Assembly (NCBI GenBank): GCA_020741775.1
Contig: DYYG01000069.1
Coordinates: forward strand, 1 to 64,000
From: Methylorubrum populi
Lineage (GTDB): Bacteria > Pseudomonadota > Alphaproteobacteria > Rhizobiales > Beijerinckiaceae
Reading direction: 5' to 3'
DNA: 64,000 nt
The translations under genes and the position numbers were made by a program. Positions 52,430-60,281 of this stretch are shown piece after piece (positions within the stretch are counted from its first letter, which is position 1; every line of letters starts with the position of its first letter). The notes beneath the pieces were generated by a model. The model had not been told where the DNA came from. It searched no databases and saw only the letters and a program-made list of their open reading frames with translations.

Positions 52430-53791
52430 TCAGTTGGCGAGGTGCGGCATCGGATCGACCGGGGTCGCGCCCTTGCGGATCTCGAAATGGAGCTGCGGCG
52501 AGGTCACGTTGCCGGTCGCGCCGGACTTGGCGATGGTCTGGCCGCGCTTCACCTTCTCGCCGGGGCGCACGTCCAGCTCGCCGTTATGGGCGTAGGCCGA
52601 GACGTAGCCGTTGTTGTGCCGCACCAGCACCAGCTTGCCGTAGCCCTTCACGTCGGAGCCGGCATAGGCCACCGTGCCGTCCTCGGCGGCTTTGACCGGC
52701 GTGCCCTCGGGCACGGCGATGTTGATGCCCTCGTTGCCGGAGGAGCCGTAGGCGTTGATGATGCGGCCCTTGGCCGGCCAGCGGAACGACTCGGCCGAGG
52801 CCTGCGGAGCGGCGGCGGGAATCGGCGCGGAGGCGTCGGCGCTCGCGACCTTCACCGGGGCGGCGGGGGCCGCCTCCTTGGCCGGGGCCTTGGCGGCCTC
52901 CTTGCTCTCCTTGGCGGCGGCCTTCGCGGCCGCTTCCGCGGCGCGGGCCTCGGCGAGCTTCTTGGCGGCATCCGCCTTGGCCTGCTTGGCATCGGCCTCG
53001 GCCTTGCGGGCAGCCTCCGCCTTCGCGGCTTCCTTGGCCGCGACCTTCGGATCCGGCCTCGCCTCGACCTTGGCCTCGACCTTGGCGACCTTGTCCTCGG
53101 TGGTCTTCTGGCCCGGGCGCGGATGCTTCTTGGCCTCGGCGACCTTCTTCGCTTCTGCTGCCTTCTCGGCCGCCTTGGCCTCGGCCAGCTTTTTGGAATG
53201 GGCCGCCTTCTCGGCCGCCGCCTTCTCCGCCGCCTTGGCCTCGGCGATCTTGGCGGCGGCAGCCTGCCGCTCGGCCTCGCGCCGGGCCTCGGTCGCCTTC
53301 GCGGCGGCGGCCTCGGCGGCGCGCTTCTCCGCCGCCTTGTCGACGGGCTTGCCGAACTGAATCTTGGGCTGCGGCGCCGGGGCGGAGGCGCGCGGCGTCA
53401 TCGCGCGTCCCGCATCCGGGTTCATGCCGGCCACGCTGCCACCGGCCGGCGCGATGCTCGCCACGCGGGTCGGGGCCGGAGCCGGGCTAACGGCCATGGC
53501 TGTGCTCGCACTGGGCCGGCTCGACATCGCCAGACCGGGGGCGGGCAGCGCCTGCGACTGGATGCGCGGCGTGCGGATCGCCGGCGCGGGCGCCATCTCA
53601 CCCTCCGGCGCCTCTTCCGGCAGGCTGCCGGTGGCGGAGGGCTCGCCCGCCAGGGAGGCGAACGGATTGGTGAAGGGATCGCCGAGGCGCGAAGCGTCCG
53701 ACGAGCAGGCGGCGGTACCGCCGCCGATCATTCCGATGAGGGCGAAGCGCGACAGCGTCCTCAAGCCCAGAACAGTCCCCCGAACCCGCAT
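52430..53791 (-). CDS. M23/LytM-domain lipoprotein, NlpD-like amidase activator, without LysM
   Basis: A 453-residue envelope protein. The N-terminus has a lipoprotein-type signal (LIGMIGGGTAACSSDAS). A Pro/Ala region follows, then about 170 residues of Ala/Lys/Glu-rich coiled coil (AEKAAAEKAAHSKKLAEAKA), then a C-terminal LytM domain (FRWPAKGRIINAYGSSGNEG to HFEIRKGATPVDP). The first zinc ligands are replaced (NEGIN where active enzymes have HxGxD), as in NlpD/EnvC, so it probably activates amidases during division rather than cutting peptidoglycan. Relatives behind serS-surE-pcm normally carry a LysM domain; none is visible here. It is downstream of pcm. Confidence 0.8.
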   Translation of the reverse strand: MRVRGTVLGLRTLSRFALIGMIGGGTAACSSDASRLGDPFTNPFASLAGEPSATGSLPEEAPEGEMAPAPAIRTPRIQSQALPAPGLAMSSRPSASTAMAVSPAPAPTRVASIAPAGGSVAGMNPDAGRAMTPRASAPAPQPKIQFGKPVDKAAEKRAAEAAAAKATEARREAERQAAAAKIAEAKAAEKAAAEKAAHSKKLAEAKAAEKAAEAKKVAEAKKHPRPGQKTTEDKVAKVEAKVEARPDPKVAAKEAAKAEAARKAEADAKQAKADAAKKLAEARAAEAAAKAAAKESKEAAKAPAKEAAPAAPVKVASADASAPIPAAAPQASAESFRWPAKGRIINAYGSSGNEGINIAVPEGTPVKAAEDGTVAYAGSDVKGYGKLVLVRHNNGYVSAYAHNGELDVRPGEKVKRGQTIAKSGATGNVTSPQLHFEIRKGATPVDPMPHLAN

Positions 53792-53798
53792 CGACGCA

Positions 53799-53842
53799 CC
53801 CGTTTGAACACTGACGCAACGTGATTGCGCTATTCAAACGGG
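53799..53842. repeat. Inverted repeat between pcm and the M23 gene
   Basis: Perfect 10-base arms CCCGTTTGAA (53799-53808) and TTCAAACGGG (53833-53842) with a 24-base spacer, just before the M23 start. It could be an operator or an intercistronic hairpin. Confidence 0.6.
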
Positions 53843-53965
53843 ATTCAGGTTAAGCATCCGTTCCCGAGATCCACACAGCGAGCTGTTTCGCGCAGGATCC
53901 GTAAAGGTTGAGGGATTTCCACGCGCAGCCCGGATCCTCCGCCACCGCCGGAAAACGCTCCGCGC

Positions 53966-54676
53966 TCAGACCCGCGACGCCGCCTCGACGGCGTGACCGG
54001 ACGACCGGGCGAGGGCGCGCCCCGGGGTCAGCGGGCCGAGCCGCAGGGCCGCCCCCTCCGTCCGCGTGAACAGGGCACCGCCATCGCGGGTGATCGTCAC
54101 GAGCCGGCTGCCCCGCCCCGTCCACAGGCCCGCCACCAGCCGCCCGCCGGGCTTGAGCGCGGCGGGAAGATGCGGTGGCAAAGCCTCGATGCTGCCATTG
54201 ACGAGGATGCGGTCGAACTCCCCTCCCCGCACGGCCTCGGGCGACAACCCGTCGGCCACTTCGACGGTGGCGTCGTCGAGATCGCGCCCGAGCTGGGCCC
54301 GCGCGGTGCGGGCAAGCCCCTCGTAACGCTCGAAGCTGCGGATATGGGCCGCCCCCAAGCGGACCAGCAGGGCGGTGACGTAGCCGGTGCCGGTGCCGAC
54401 CTCCAGCACCCGCGCGCCCGGGATCATGGCGAGGGCGCCCAGCATCGCCGCGACCACGCTCGGCGCGGTCATGGTCTGGCCGCTGGCGAGCGGCAGGCCG
54501 ATATCCCGCCGCGCCAGGGCATGCAGGGCCGGGGGCGCGAATCGCTCCCGGGGCACCTGCTCCATCGCCCGCAGCACGGCGGTGTCGCGCACGCCCCGCT
54601 CCCGCAGGGCGAGCACGAAGGCGGCGTTGCCGGTCGCCTCCGCCAGCATGGCCGGATCGTCCGCCTCAGGCGGCAT
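53966..54676 (-). CDS. pcm: Protein-L-isoaspartate O-methyltransferase
   Basis: Repairs isoaspartyl residues in aged proteins with S-adenosylmethionine. 236 residues; LPLASGQTMTAPSVVAAMLG is the substrate-side motif, VLEVGTGTGYVTALLVRLGA is SAM motif I, and FDRILVNGSIEALPPHL is the post-motif block. It begins 21 bases after the surE stop and is the third gene of the serS-surE-pcm operon. Confidence 0.92.
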   Translation of the reverse strand: MPPEADDPAMLAEATGNAAFVLALRERGVRDTAVLRAMEQVPRERFAPPALHALARRDIGLPLASGQTMTAPSVVAAMLGALAMIPGARVLEVGTGTGYVTALLVRLGAAHIRSFERYEGLARTARAQLGRDLDDATVEVADGLSPEAVRGGEFDRILVNGSIEALPPHLPAALKPGGRLVAGLWTGRGSRLVTITRDGGALFTRTEGAALRLGPLTPGRALARSSGHAVEAASRV

Positions 54677-54697
54677 GATCGCGCCGGGCGGCCCTGC

Positions 54698-55462
54698 TCA
54701 CGCCTCGAACGCCTTGGCGAACCGGGTCAGCTCCGGCTCGTCGGTAAGGTCGAGCCGCAGGGGCGTCACCGAAATGCGGTTGTCGGCGATCGCCTTCAGG
54801 TCCGAGCCGTTGCCGGGCTCGAAGCGGGCCTTGGCGAAGGCGAGCCAGAAATAAGGATTGCCGCGCCCGTCGTGGCGGGCATCGATCTGCAACAGCGCCT
54901 GATTGCGCTGCCCCTGCGCCGAGACCGCCACGCCCTTCACCTCACCCGGCTCGCAATCGGGGAAGTTCACGTTGACGAGGATGCCGGGCTCGATCCCGAT
55001 CTCGAGGATCTTCCGGATGACCGGCGGCCCATGCTCGGCGGCGCAGGCCCATTTCAGGCTGCTGCGCCCGCCCGCCCCATAGGCCTGGCTGAGGGCGATC
55101 GAGCGCACGCCGAGGATCGTGCCCTCCATGGCCCCGGCGATGGTGCCGGAATAGGTCACGTCCTCGGCGACGTTCTGGCCGCGATTGACCCCGGAGAGCA
55201 CCAGGTCCGGCTTGTGATCCTTGAGGATGTGGGCCACCCCCATGATCACGCAGTCGGACGGCGTACCCTTCACCGCGAAGCGCTTCTCGGCGACCTGCCG
55301 CAGGCGCAGGGGATCGTTGAGCGAGAGCGAGTGCGAAACGCCCGACTGGTCGGATTCGGGCGCGACCACCCAGACGTCGTCGCTGAGCGCCCGGGCGATG
55401 CCCTCCAGCGTCTCCAGGCCCGGCGCGTGGATGCCGTCGTCGTTGGTGACCAGGATGCGCAT
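54698..55462 (-). CDS. surE: 5'/3'-nucleotidase SurE
   Basis: Metal-dependent nucleoside monophosphatase of stationary-phase survival. 254 residues; the metal site starts with the N-terminal Asp pair in LVTNDDGIHAPGLE, the Ser in GVSHSLSL and the Asn in LSGVNRGQNVAEDVTYSGT complete it. Its start codon overlaps the serS stop by one base (TGATG), so translation is coupled. Followed by pcm, the classic pair. Confidence 0.95.
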   Translation of the reverse strand: MRILVTNDDGIHAPGLETLEGIARALSDDVWVVAPESDQSGVSHSLSLNDPLRLRQVAEKRFAVKGTPSDCVIMGVAHILKDHKPDLVLSGVNRGQNVAEDVTYSGTIAGAMEGTILGVRSIALSQAYGAGGRSSLKWACAAEHGPPVIRKILEIGIEPGILVNVNFPDCEPGEVKGVAVSAQGQRNQALLQIDARHDGRGNPYFWLAFAKARFEPGNGSDLKAIADNRISVTPLRLDLTDEPELTRFAKAFEA

Positions 55463-56748
55463 CAGGTATTCGGTCCCTCGATCCGGTTCAGGCCGCCCAT
55501 GTAGGGCTGGAGCACCGACGGGATCGTGACGCTGCCGTCGGGGTTCTGGTAATTTTCCATCACGGCGATCAGCGCGCGGCCGACCGCGACGCCGGAGCCG
55601 TTGAGGGTATGGACGAAATTGACCGCCCTGCCCTCCTTGGCGCGGTAGCGCGCGTTCATCCGCCGCGCCTGGAAGTCGCCGCAGACCGAGCAGGACGAGA
55701 TCTCGCGATAGGTCTGCTGGCCCGGCACCCAGACCTCGATATCGTAGGTCTTCTGCGACGCGAATCCCATGTCGCCGGTGCAGAGCGTCATGACCCGGTA
55801 GGTCAGGTCGAGTTTCTTGAGCACGGCCTCCGCGCAGGCGAGCATCCGCTCATGCTCCTCCGCCGACTTTTCGGGCGCGGTGATCGAAACCAGCTCGACC
55901 TTGTTGAACTGGTGCTGGCGCAGCATGCCGCGGGTGTCGCGCCCCGCCGCCCCGGCCTCGGCGCGGAAGCAGGGGGTGAGCGCGGTGAAGCGTAAGGGCA
56001 GCTCGTCCTCCGCCAGGATGTTTTCGCGCACGAGGTTGGTGAGGGGGACTTCCGCCGTGGGAATCAGCCAGAAGCCGTCGCCGGCAGCGAACTGATCGTC
56101 GCGGAACTTGGGCAATTGCGCCGTGCCGAACATCGCCTCGTCGCGCACGAGGACCGGCGGCACCACCTCGGTGTAGCCGTGCTCACCCGTGTGCAGGTCG
56201 AGCATGAACTGGCCGAGCGCCCGCTCGAGCCGGGCGAGCTGCCCTTTGAGCACGACGAAGCGCGAGCCGGAGAGCTTGGCCGCCGCCTCGAAATCCATCA
56301 GGCCGATGGCTTCCCCCAACTCGAAATGCTGGCGGCCCTGCGCCAGACGCTCGCGGGACGCGTCGAACCGGCGGTACTCGACATTGCCGTGCTCGTCGGC
56401 CCCGAGGGGCACGTCCTCCTTCGGCCGGTTCGGAATCGCGGCGAGGCGCTCGTCGAGGATCCGGGCAGCCTCCGTCTGCGCGGCCTCCAGGGCCGGCGCC
56501 TCCTCCTTGAGACGAGCGACCTCGGCCATCAATTCCGTGGCCCGGACCTCGTCCTTCGCCTTCTTGGCGGCGCCGATCTCCTTGGAGAGGGCGTTGCGCC
56601 GCTCCTGCGCCGCCTGCGCCGCCGAGACGGCGCCCTTACGCGCATCGTCGAGGGCGATCAGCTCGGCACTCAGGGGGGCGAGGCCGCGGCGCTCCAGATC
56701 GCGGTCGAAGGCCTCCGGGTTCTCGCGGATGGCGCGGATGTCGTGCAT
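55462..56748 (-). CDS. serS: Seryl-tRNA synthetase
   Basis: Class II synthetase charging tRNA-Ser. 428 residues: N-terminal long coiled-coil arm (residues about 25-105, ERRNALSKEIGAAKKAKDEV) that grips the long variable arm of tRNA-Ser, then the catalytic core with TNLVRENIL, motif 2 RFTALTPCFRAEAGAAGRDT and motif 3 NGSGVAVGRALIAVMENYQ. The start ATG is the complement of 56746-56748, at the conserved MHDIRAIRENPE; upstream in-frame ATGs have no conservation. First gene of serS-surE-pcm-M23. Confidence 0.96.
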   Translation of the reverse strand: MHDIRAIRENPEAFDRDLERRGLAPLSAELIALDDARKGAVSAAQAAQERRNALSKEIGAAKKAKDEVRATELMAEVARLKEEAPALEAAQTEAARILDERLAAIPNRPKEDVPLGADEHGNVEYRRFDASRERLAQGRQHFELGEAIGLMDFEAAAKLSGSRFVVLKGQLARLERALGQFMLDLHTGEHGYTEVVPPVLVRDEAMFGTAQLPKFRDDQFAAGDGFWLIPTAEVPLTNLVRENILAEDELPLRFTALTPCFRAEAGAAGRDTRGMLRQHQFNKVELVSITAPEKSAEEHERMLACAEAVLKKLDLTYRVMTLCTGDMGFASQKTYDIEVWVPGQQTYREISSCSVCGDFQARRMNARYRAKEGRAVNFVHTLNGSGVAVGRALIAVMENYQNPDGSVTIPSVLQPYMGGLNRIEGPNT

Positions 56749-57229
56749 GGGGGGGAACTCGTGGAAAGCTCTAAGGCGCGCGAGGGCCCCGCTTTGCCGC
56801 ATCGCCCCCGGCATCACAAGAGCGAGGACGGCCGCCGCCCGTCGCGACAGCAACGCGCCCGCCTCCGCGGGCCCGGACCGACAGGGCCGGCGCGATAAAA
56901 AATTCCGGGACGAACAGGCAACGCGCTCTGGCAATCCTCCTGGCCCCAGCGCTTGCGCACGGCCGAGCCTGGCACCATATTGCTGATATCCCAGCAGTTT
57001 TTCGCGTGCCCTGCACCGATCTGCCGTTTTGGGTCGTTTTTCGGGCTCGGTCGGCGGCTCTCTATGAGAAATATAAGTGTAGGGCCCGCTTGAATTGTGC
57101 CCAACAGATCGCCTATATCCGGGGTGTCGAACACGAGGGGCCGGACGAACCAGCGGCCATCACCTCCGTTCGAGGTGGGCCGGTTGAGAAGACCGATCCT
57201 CGTTTTCACCCTGTTACAGGAGACACGCC
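56749..57229. other. Divergent intergenic region between serS and pqqA
   Basis: About 480 bases. The serS-proximal 150 are GC-rich; from about 56980 the DNA is AT-richer and looks like promoter and leader DNA for pqqA. A candidate sigma-70-type pair is given separately. No tRNA or riboswitch fold was recognised. Confidence 0.5.
57090..57119 (+). promoter_or_regulatory. Candidate promoter of pqqA
   Basis: TTGAAT (57090-57095) and TATATC (57114-57119) are separated by 18 bases in the AT-richer part of the leader, 111 bases before the pqqA start. This is a pattern match to the sigma-70 consensus only, and the long leader would leave room for regulation. Confidence 0.45.
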
Positions 57230-57319
57230 ATGAAGTGGTCTGCCCCCGTCGTCGCCGAGATCTGCGTCGGTATGGAAGTCACCTCCTACGAGTCCGCTGA
57301 GATCGACACCTTCAACTAA
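57230..57319 (+). CDS. pqqA: Coenzyme PQQ precursor peptide PqqA
   Basis: A 29-residue peptide whose Glu16 and Tyr20 (EVTSY within GMEVTSYESAEIDTFN) are the two residues joined by PqqE to make pyrroloquinoline quinone, the cofactor of methanol dehydrogenases. The start at 57230 follows CAGGAG by 7 bases. Length and sequence fit Methylobacterium PqqA. It stands alone: pqqB-E are not in the window, the next gene is an opposite-strand MarR regulator, and a strong terminator begins 35 bases after the stop. It is therefore either a second copy or a pqqA separated from its operon. Confidence 0.93.
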   Translation: MKWSAPVVAEICVGMEVTSYESAEIDTFN

Positions 57320-57354
57320 GAAGGTCGTCGCCGGACTCATCCGGTGAGATCGAG

Positions 57355-57384
57355 GGCGCCATCCGAAAGGGTGGCGCCTTTTTT
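57355..57384 (+). terminator. Rho-independent terminator of pqqA
   Basis: A 10-base stem (GGCGCCATCC / GGGTGGCGCC, one G-T pair) closes a GAAA tetraloop and is followed directly by six T. It is textbook quality and ends the transcript after pqqA alone. Confidence 0.93.
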
Positions 57385-57403
57385 GTGCGCTCGACGCCAG
57401 AAT

Positions 57404-57447
57404 GCGGCAAGGCCGGCGGGTTCCTGACAACCCGCCGGCCTTGCCGC
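57404..57447 (-). terminator. 19-base perfect hairpin after the MarR-type gene
   Basis: Arms 57404-57422 and 57429-57447 are perfect inverted copies (GCGGCAAGGCCGGCGGGTT and its complement) with loop CCTGAC. It starts 33 bases after the stop of the minus-strand regulator. No T-run, so it may act as a transcript stabiliser or weak terminator. Confidence 0.7.
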
Positions 57448-57479
57448 TTCGTGGGAAGAGAAAAGGGCGCTTCCGCTTG

Positions 57480-58007
57480 TCAGAGCCGGTAGCGGATCTG
57501 GTCGGTCCAGAAGCGCTCCAGGCGGGCGAGGGCGACGTTGAGACGGTCGAAATCGTCCTCGGAGATGCCGCCGATCGGCTGGATCGTGCGGGCGTGCTTG
57601 TCGTAGAGGCCCTGGATCAGGTCGTGCACCTCGCGGCCCTTGGGCGTGAGGCTGATGCGCACGGAGCGCCGGTCCGTCTTGGAGCGGGCGTGGTGCAGGA
57701 AGCCGGCCTCGACGAGCTTCTTGACGTTGTAGGACACGTTCGAGCCCAGATAGTAGCCCTTGGAGCGCAGCTCGCTCGCGGTCAGCTCCTTGTCGCCGAT
57801 GTTGTAGAGCAGGAGCGCCTGGACGCTGTTGACGTCCTCGCGGCCACGACGGTCGAACTCGTCCTTGATGACGTCGAGGAGGCGGCGGTGCAGCCGCTCC
57901 ACGAGGTGCAGCGCCTCGAGATAGGACCCGGCGGCGCCCTGGGCGAGCCCGTTGGTCTCGGCGTCGTTGGTGGACTTGAGGGCGGTGTTGGCGGCCTTGG
58001 TGCTCAT
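57480..58007 (-). CDS. ldtR: LdtR-type MarR family regulator
   Basis: A 175-residue winged-helix regulator. After about 25 polar residues: LHLVERLHRRLLDVIKDEFD (dimer helix), EDVNSVQALLLYNIGDKELT, ASELRSKGYYLGSNVSYNVK as the DNA-reading helix pair, and the wing SKTDRRSVRISLTPKG. This matches LdtR of Rhizobiales, which controls L,D-transpeptidase genes and stress tolerance. The target here cannot be read. It is a single gene with 186 bases upstream, tail to tail with pqqA. Confidence 0.83.
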   Translation of the reverse strand: MSTKAANTALKSTNDAETNGLAQGAAGSYLEALHLVERLHRRLLDVIKDEFDRRGREDVNSVQALLLYNIGDKELTASELRSKGYYLGSNVSYNVKKLVEAGFLHHARSKTDRRSVRISLTPKGREVHDLIQGLYDKHARTIQPIGGISEDDFDRLNVALARLERFWTDQIRYRL

Positions 58008-58193
58008 CGTGGTGCCTTCCTGTCGGTTCGTGCCGGCTCTTGTCCTTCGGCGCTCTGGGCGCTCCCGGCGGTCGGCCTCGCTTATGAGGTGAACCTAGGC
58101 CGCACCGATGAAAGCCGATTTAAGCGACAGGATGAACTCGCGATTTACTTCTGTCGGTAAATGCAAAATGAAGCGATGATGTTGACTTCTCGT

Positions 58194-58661
58194 TCAGCCT
58201 ACATCGCGGGCCGCCAGCCAGGATAACACGAAGTAAATGGCGATAATGCTTGCCTGGATTGCGACCAGCGGCAGCGGCATTGGCAGGAGCTGCGGCGTCA
58301 GCACCGCCAGGGTCAGGGCCGACGTCGCGGCCAGCAGCCAGACTACGCCGCCCCAGGCACTGGTCAGCCACAGGCCGACCGCCGCCACGAAATCGATCAC
58401 CGCGAAATAGACGATGGCCGATTGCCGCCCCGGCGCCAGCGCGGCGAACGGGGGCCGCCCGGGAAGAAGGTCGAGGATCTCGCTCCAGGTCGCGAGCCCC
58501 TTGGCGAGCCAGATCAACGCGGTCACGCGCATGAACCAGACCAGCACCACGTCCCAGCGGGTCTGCGTCTTGGGGGCGCTGCCCTCGATGCGGTCGCCCG
58601 TCCCGGGGCCTGGGCGGCCGCGCCCGTCGCGGGTGGTGCCGACCTTGGTGAGGGCTCTCAT
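58194..58661 (-). CDS. DUF6163-like small membrane protein
   Basis: A 155-residue protein. A polar N-terminal segment of about 35 residues precedes four hydrophobic helices: WDVVLVWFMRVTALIWLAKG, SAIVYFAVIDFVAAVGLWLT, VVWLLAATSALTLAVL and VAIQASIIAIYFVLSWLA. This fits the DUF6163 family found in Rhizobiales. Function unknown. Its start overlaps the stop of the 3-hydroxyisobutyryl-CoA hydrolase-type gene by 4 bases (ATGA), so they are translated together. Confidence 0.75.
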   Translation of the reverse strand: MRALTKVGTTRDGRGRPGPGTGDRIEGSAPKTQTRWDVVLVWFMRVTALIWLAKGLATWSEILDLLPGRPPFAALAPGRQSAIVYFAVIDFVAAVGLWLTSAWGGVVWLLAATSALTLAVLTPQLLPMPLPLVAIQASIIAIYFVLSWLAARDVG

Positions 58662-59812
58662 GGCCGCCCTCCCGCCGCGAGGAGGTCCGTCACGGCAAAG
58701 CCTTCCTCCGCCGGCTCCTCCCCCCGCGGCCCCTGGCTGCCGTCGAAGCGCGGCTCGACACCGTCGGGCGGGGCGAAGGCCGCCGCGATGGCGGCACCAT
58801 CGACCTCCTCCAGCGTGGCGGGCCGCCAAGCGGGCCGGTTGTCCTTATCGACGATCACGGCCCGTACCCCCTCGTAGAAGTCGTGGCCGCGCATCACCCG
58901 CTCGCACAGCCGGTACTCGGCGAGCAGGGCCTGCGCGAAGCTGAGGCCGCCGCCCCGGTTCATCTGGGCCTGGGCGATGGTCAGGCTGGTGGGGGAGCGG
59001 GTACGCAGGGTGGCCGCCGTGGCGCGCGCGAAGGACGAGCCGTCCCGGGCCGCCGCATCGAGCCGGGCAAGCACCTCGGCCACGCTGTCGGCGGAGAAGC
59101 AGGCATCGATCAGCGCCCGCTCGGCGACGAGCGGGCCGGTCTCCGGCACCGGCGCCTCGAGCCCGCCAAGCGCGGCCGCGATCCCGGCGCCCTCGGCCAG
59201 CCGGTCGATGATCGTCTCGAAATCGGCGGCGCGGGCCGCATGCGTGGCCAACCCGACCGCCAGGGCATCGCCCGCGCCGATCCGGCTCCCCGTCAGGGCG
59301 AGATAGCGGCCGGTGCAGCCGGGCAGGCGCGGCAGGGCATAGCTGGCGCCGACATCCGGAAAGAAGCCGATGCCGGTCTCGGGCATGGCGAAGCTGTAGC
59401 TCTCGGCCGCCACCCGCACGTCGCCGTGCAGCGAGATGCCGACGCCGCCGCCCATCACGATCCCCTCGATCAGCGCGATATACGGCTTCGGATAGGTCTT
59501 CACGAAGGCGTCGAGCCAGTATTCCCCGCGCCAGAACGCCATCACGTCGGCGTGGCGGCCGGCTTGGCCGAGGGCGTGGATCTGGCGGATGTCGCCGCCC
59601 GCGCAGAAGGCGCGCCCACCGGAGCCGCGCACCACGACCCGCGTGATCCGCGCATCCGCCGCCCAATCCCTGAGTTGCGCATGCATCGCCTCCACCATGG
59701 GCAGAGTCAGGGCATTGAGCGCCTTGGGCCGCCGCAGGGTGACCAGCCCGGCCTCCCCCCGGACCTCGAAGCCGATCTCGGCCCCCGCCCCATCCGCCCG
59801 CCCGTCCGTCAT
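58658..59812 (-). CDS. Enoyl-CoA hydratase/isomerase family, 3-hydroxyisobutyryl-CoA hydrolase type
   Basis: A 384-residue crotonase-fold enzyme. The opening block is LVTLRRPKALNALTLPMVEAM, the oxyanion-hole motif FCAGGDIRQIH, IEGIVMGGGVGISLHGDVRV and MPETGIGFFPDVGASYALPRL. The extended C-terminus (VRAVIVDKDNRPAWRPATLEEV) and length are those of HIBCH, the valine-degradation hydrolase, rather than of a simple hydratase (about 260 residues). The start ATG is the complement of 59810-59812; the upstream frame is composition-driven. Its stop overlaps the DUF6163 start. Confidence 0.87.
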   Translation of the reverse strand: MTDGRADGAGAEIGFEVRGEAGLVTLRRPKALNALTLPMVEAMHAQLRDWAADARITRVVVRGSGGRAFCAGGDIRQIHALGQAGRHADVMAFWRGEYWLDAFVKTYPKPYIALIEGIVMGGGVGISLHGDVRVAAESYSFAMPETGIGFFPDVGASYALPRLPGCTGRYLALTGSRIGAGDALAVGLATHAARAADFETIIDRLAEGAGIAAALGGLEAPVPETGPLVAERALIDACFSADSVAEVLARLDAAARDGSSFARATAATLRTRSPTSLTIAQAQMNRGGGLSFAQALLAEYRLCERVMRGHDFYEGVRAVIVDKDNRPAWRPATLEEVDGAAIAAAFAPPDGVEPRFDGSQGPRGEEPAEEGFAVTDLLAAGGRP

Positions 59813-60281
59813 CTCGCGCTCCGCTCCGCCGCGCCGATCCCCTCGCGCGACAGACGCCGCGCGAGGGCGCTTTAGACGAAGTCCCGGCCGAACCGTCAAC
59901 GCGGGCCGCCGAAACCGGCCGCGGCCCCTGCCCGGCACGGGCATCGCCGGTGTGGGGAGAGCAGGTGAGCGCGGGCCCACGCGACGCCGGAGCTTTCTTC
60001 CAACCCCGTCCCGAACGGCATCGGCGGCTGGAGGGGCGTCGCCGCGACAGGCGAAAACCTGCCCTGCGGCGACGATGCCTTTCGAGCGCGAATCCGGATG
60101 TGCTAGGGCGCTGCGGTGGCCCCGCCTCCCGCGGCGCTCCCCTCCCCTGCCCGCGGCGGACCGATCCGGCGCCCGGGCGGTCGCAAGGGATCCACGGGAT
60201 GCGCCGCCCGAGCCGCTTCCGATCGCCCTCACCGGGAAACGGCTCCAACCCTTGTTGAGATGCCCTCGGAGGCCCTGGGCC
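59813..60281. other. Divergent intergenic region before hemB
   Basis: About 470 bases between divergent genes. GC is high throughout. Open frames cover it on both strands, but none shows a recognisable protein. No terminator, operator or RNA motif was identified. Confidence 0.4.

Noticed and set aside
53040..53340. Repetitive Ala/Lys codon tract considered as a DNA repeat or CRISPR-like array
   Set aside because: The period is irregular and follows the coiled-coil coding of the M23 protein; there are no constant repeats with spacers.
57331..57344. Small hairpin CCGGA-ctca-TCCGG just after pqqA taken as the terminator
   Set aside because: The stem is short and no T-run follows; the hairpin at 57355-57384 is far stronger and is the one reported.
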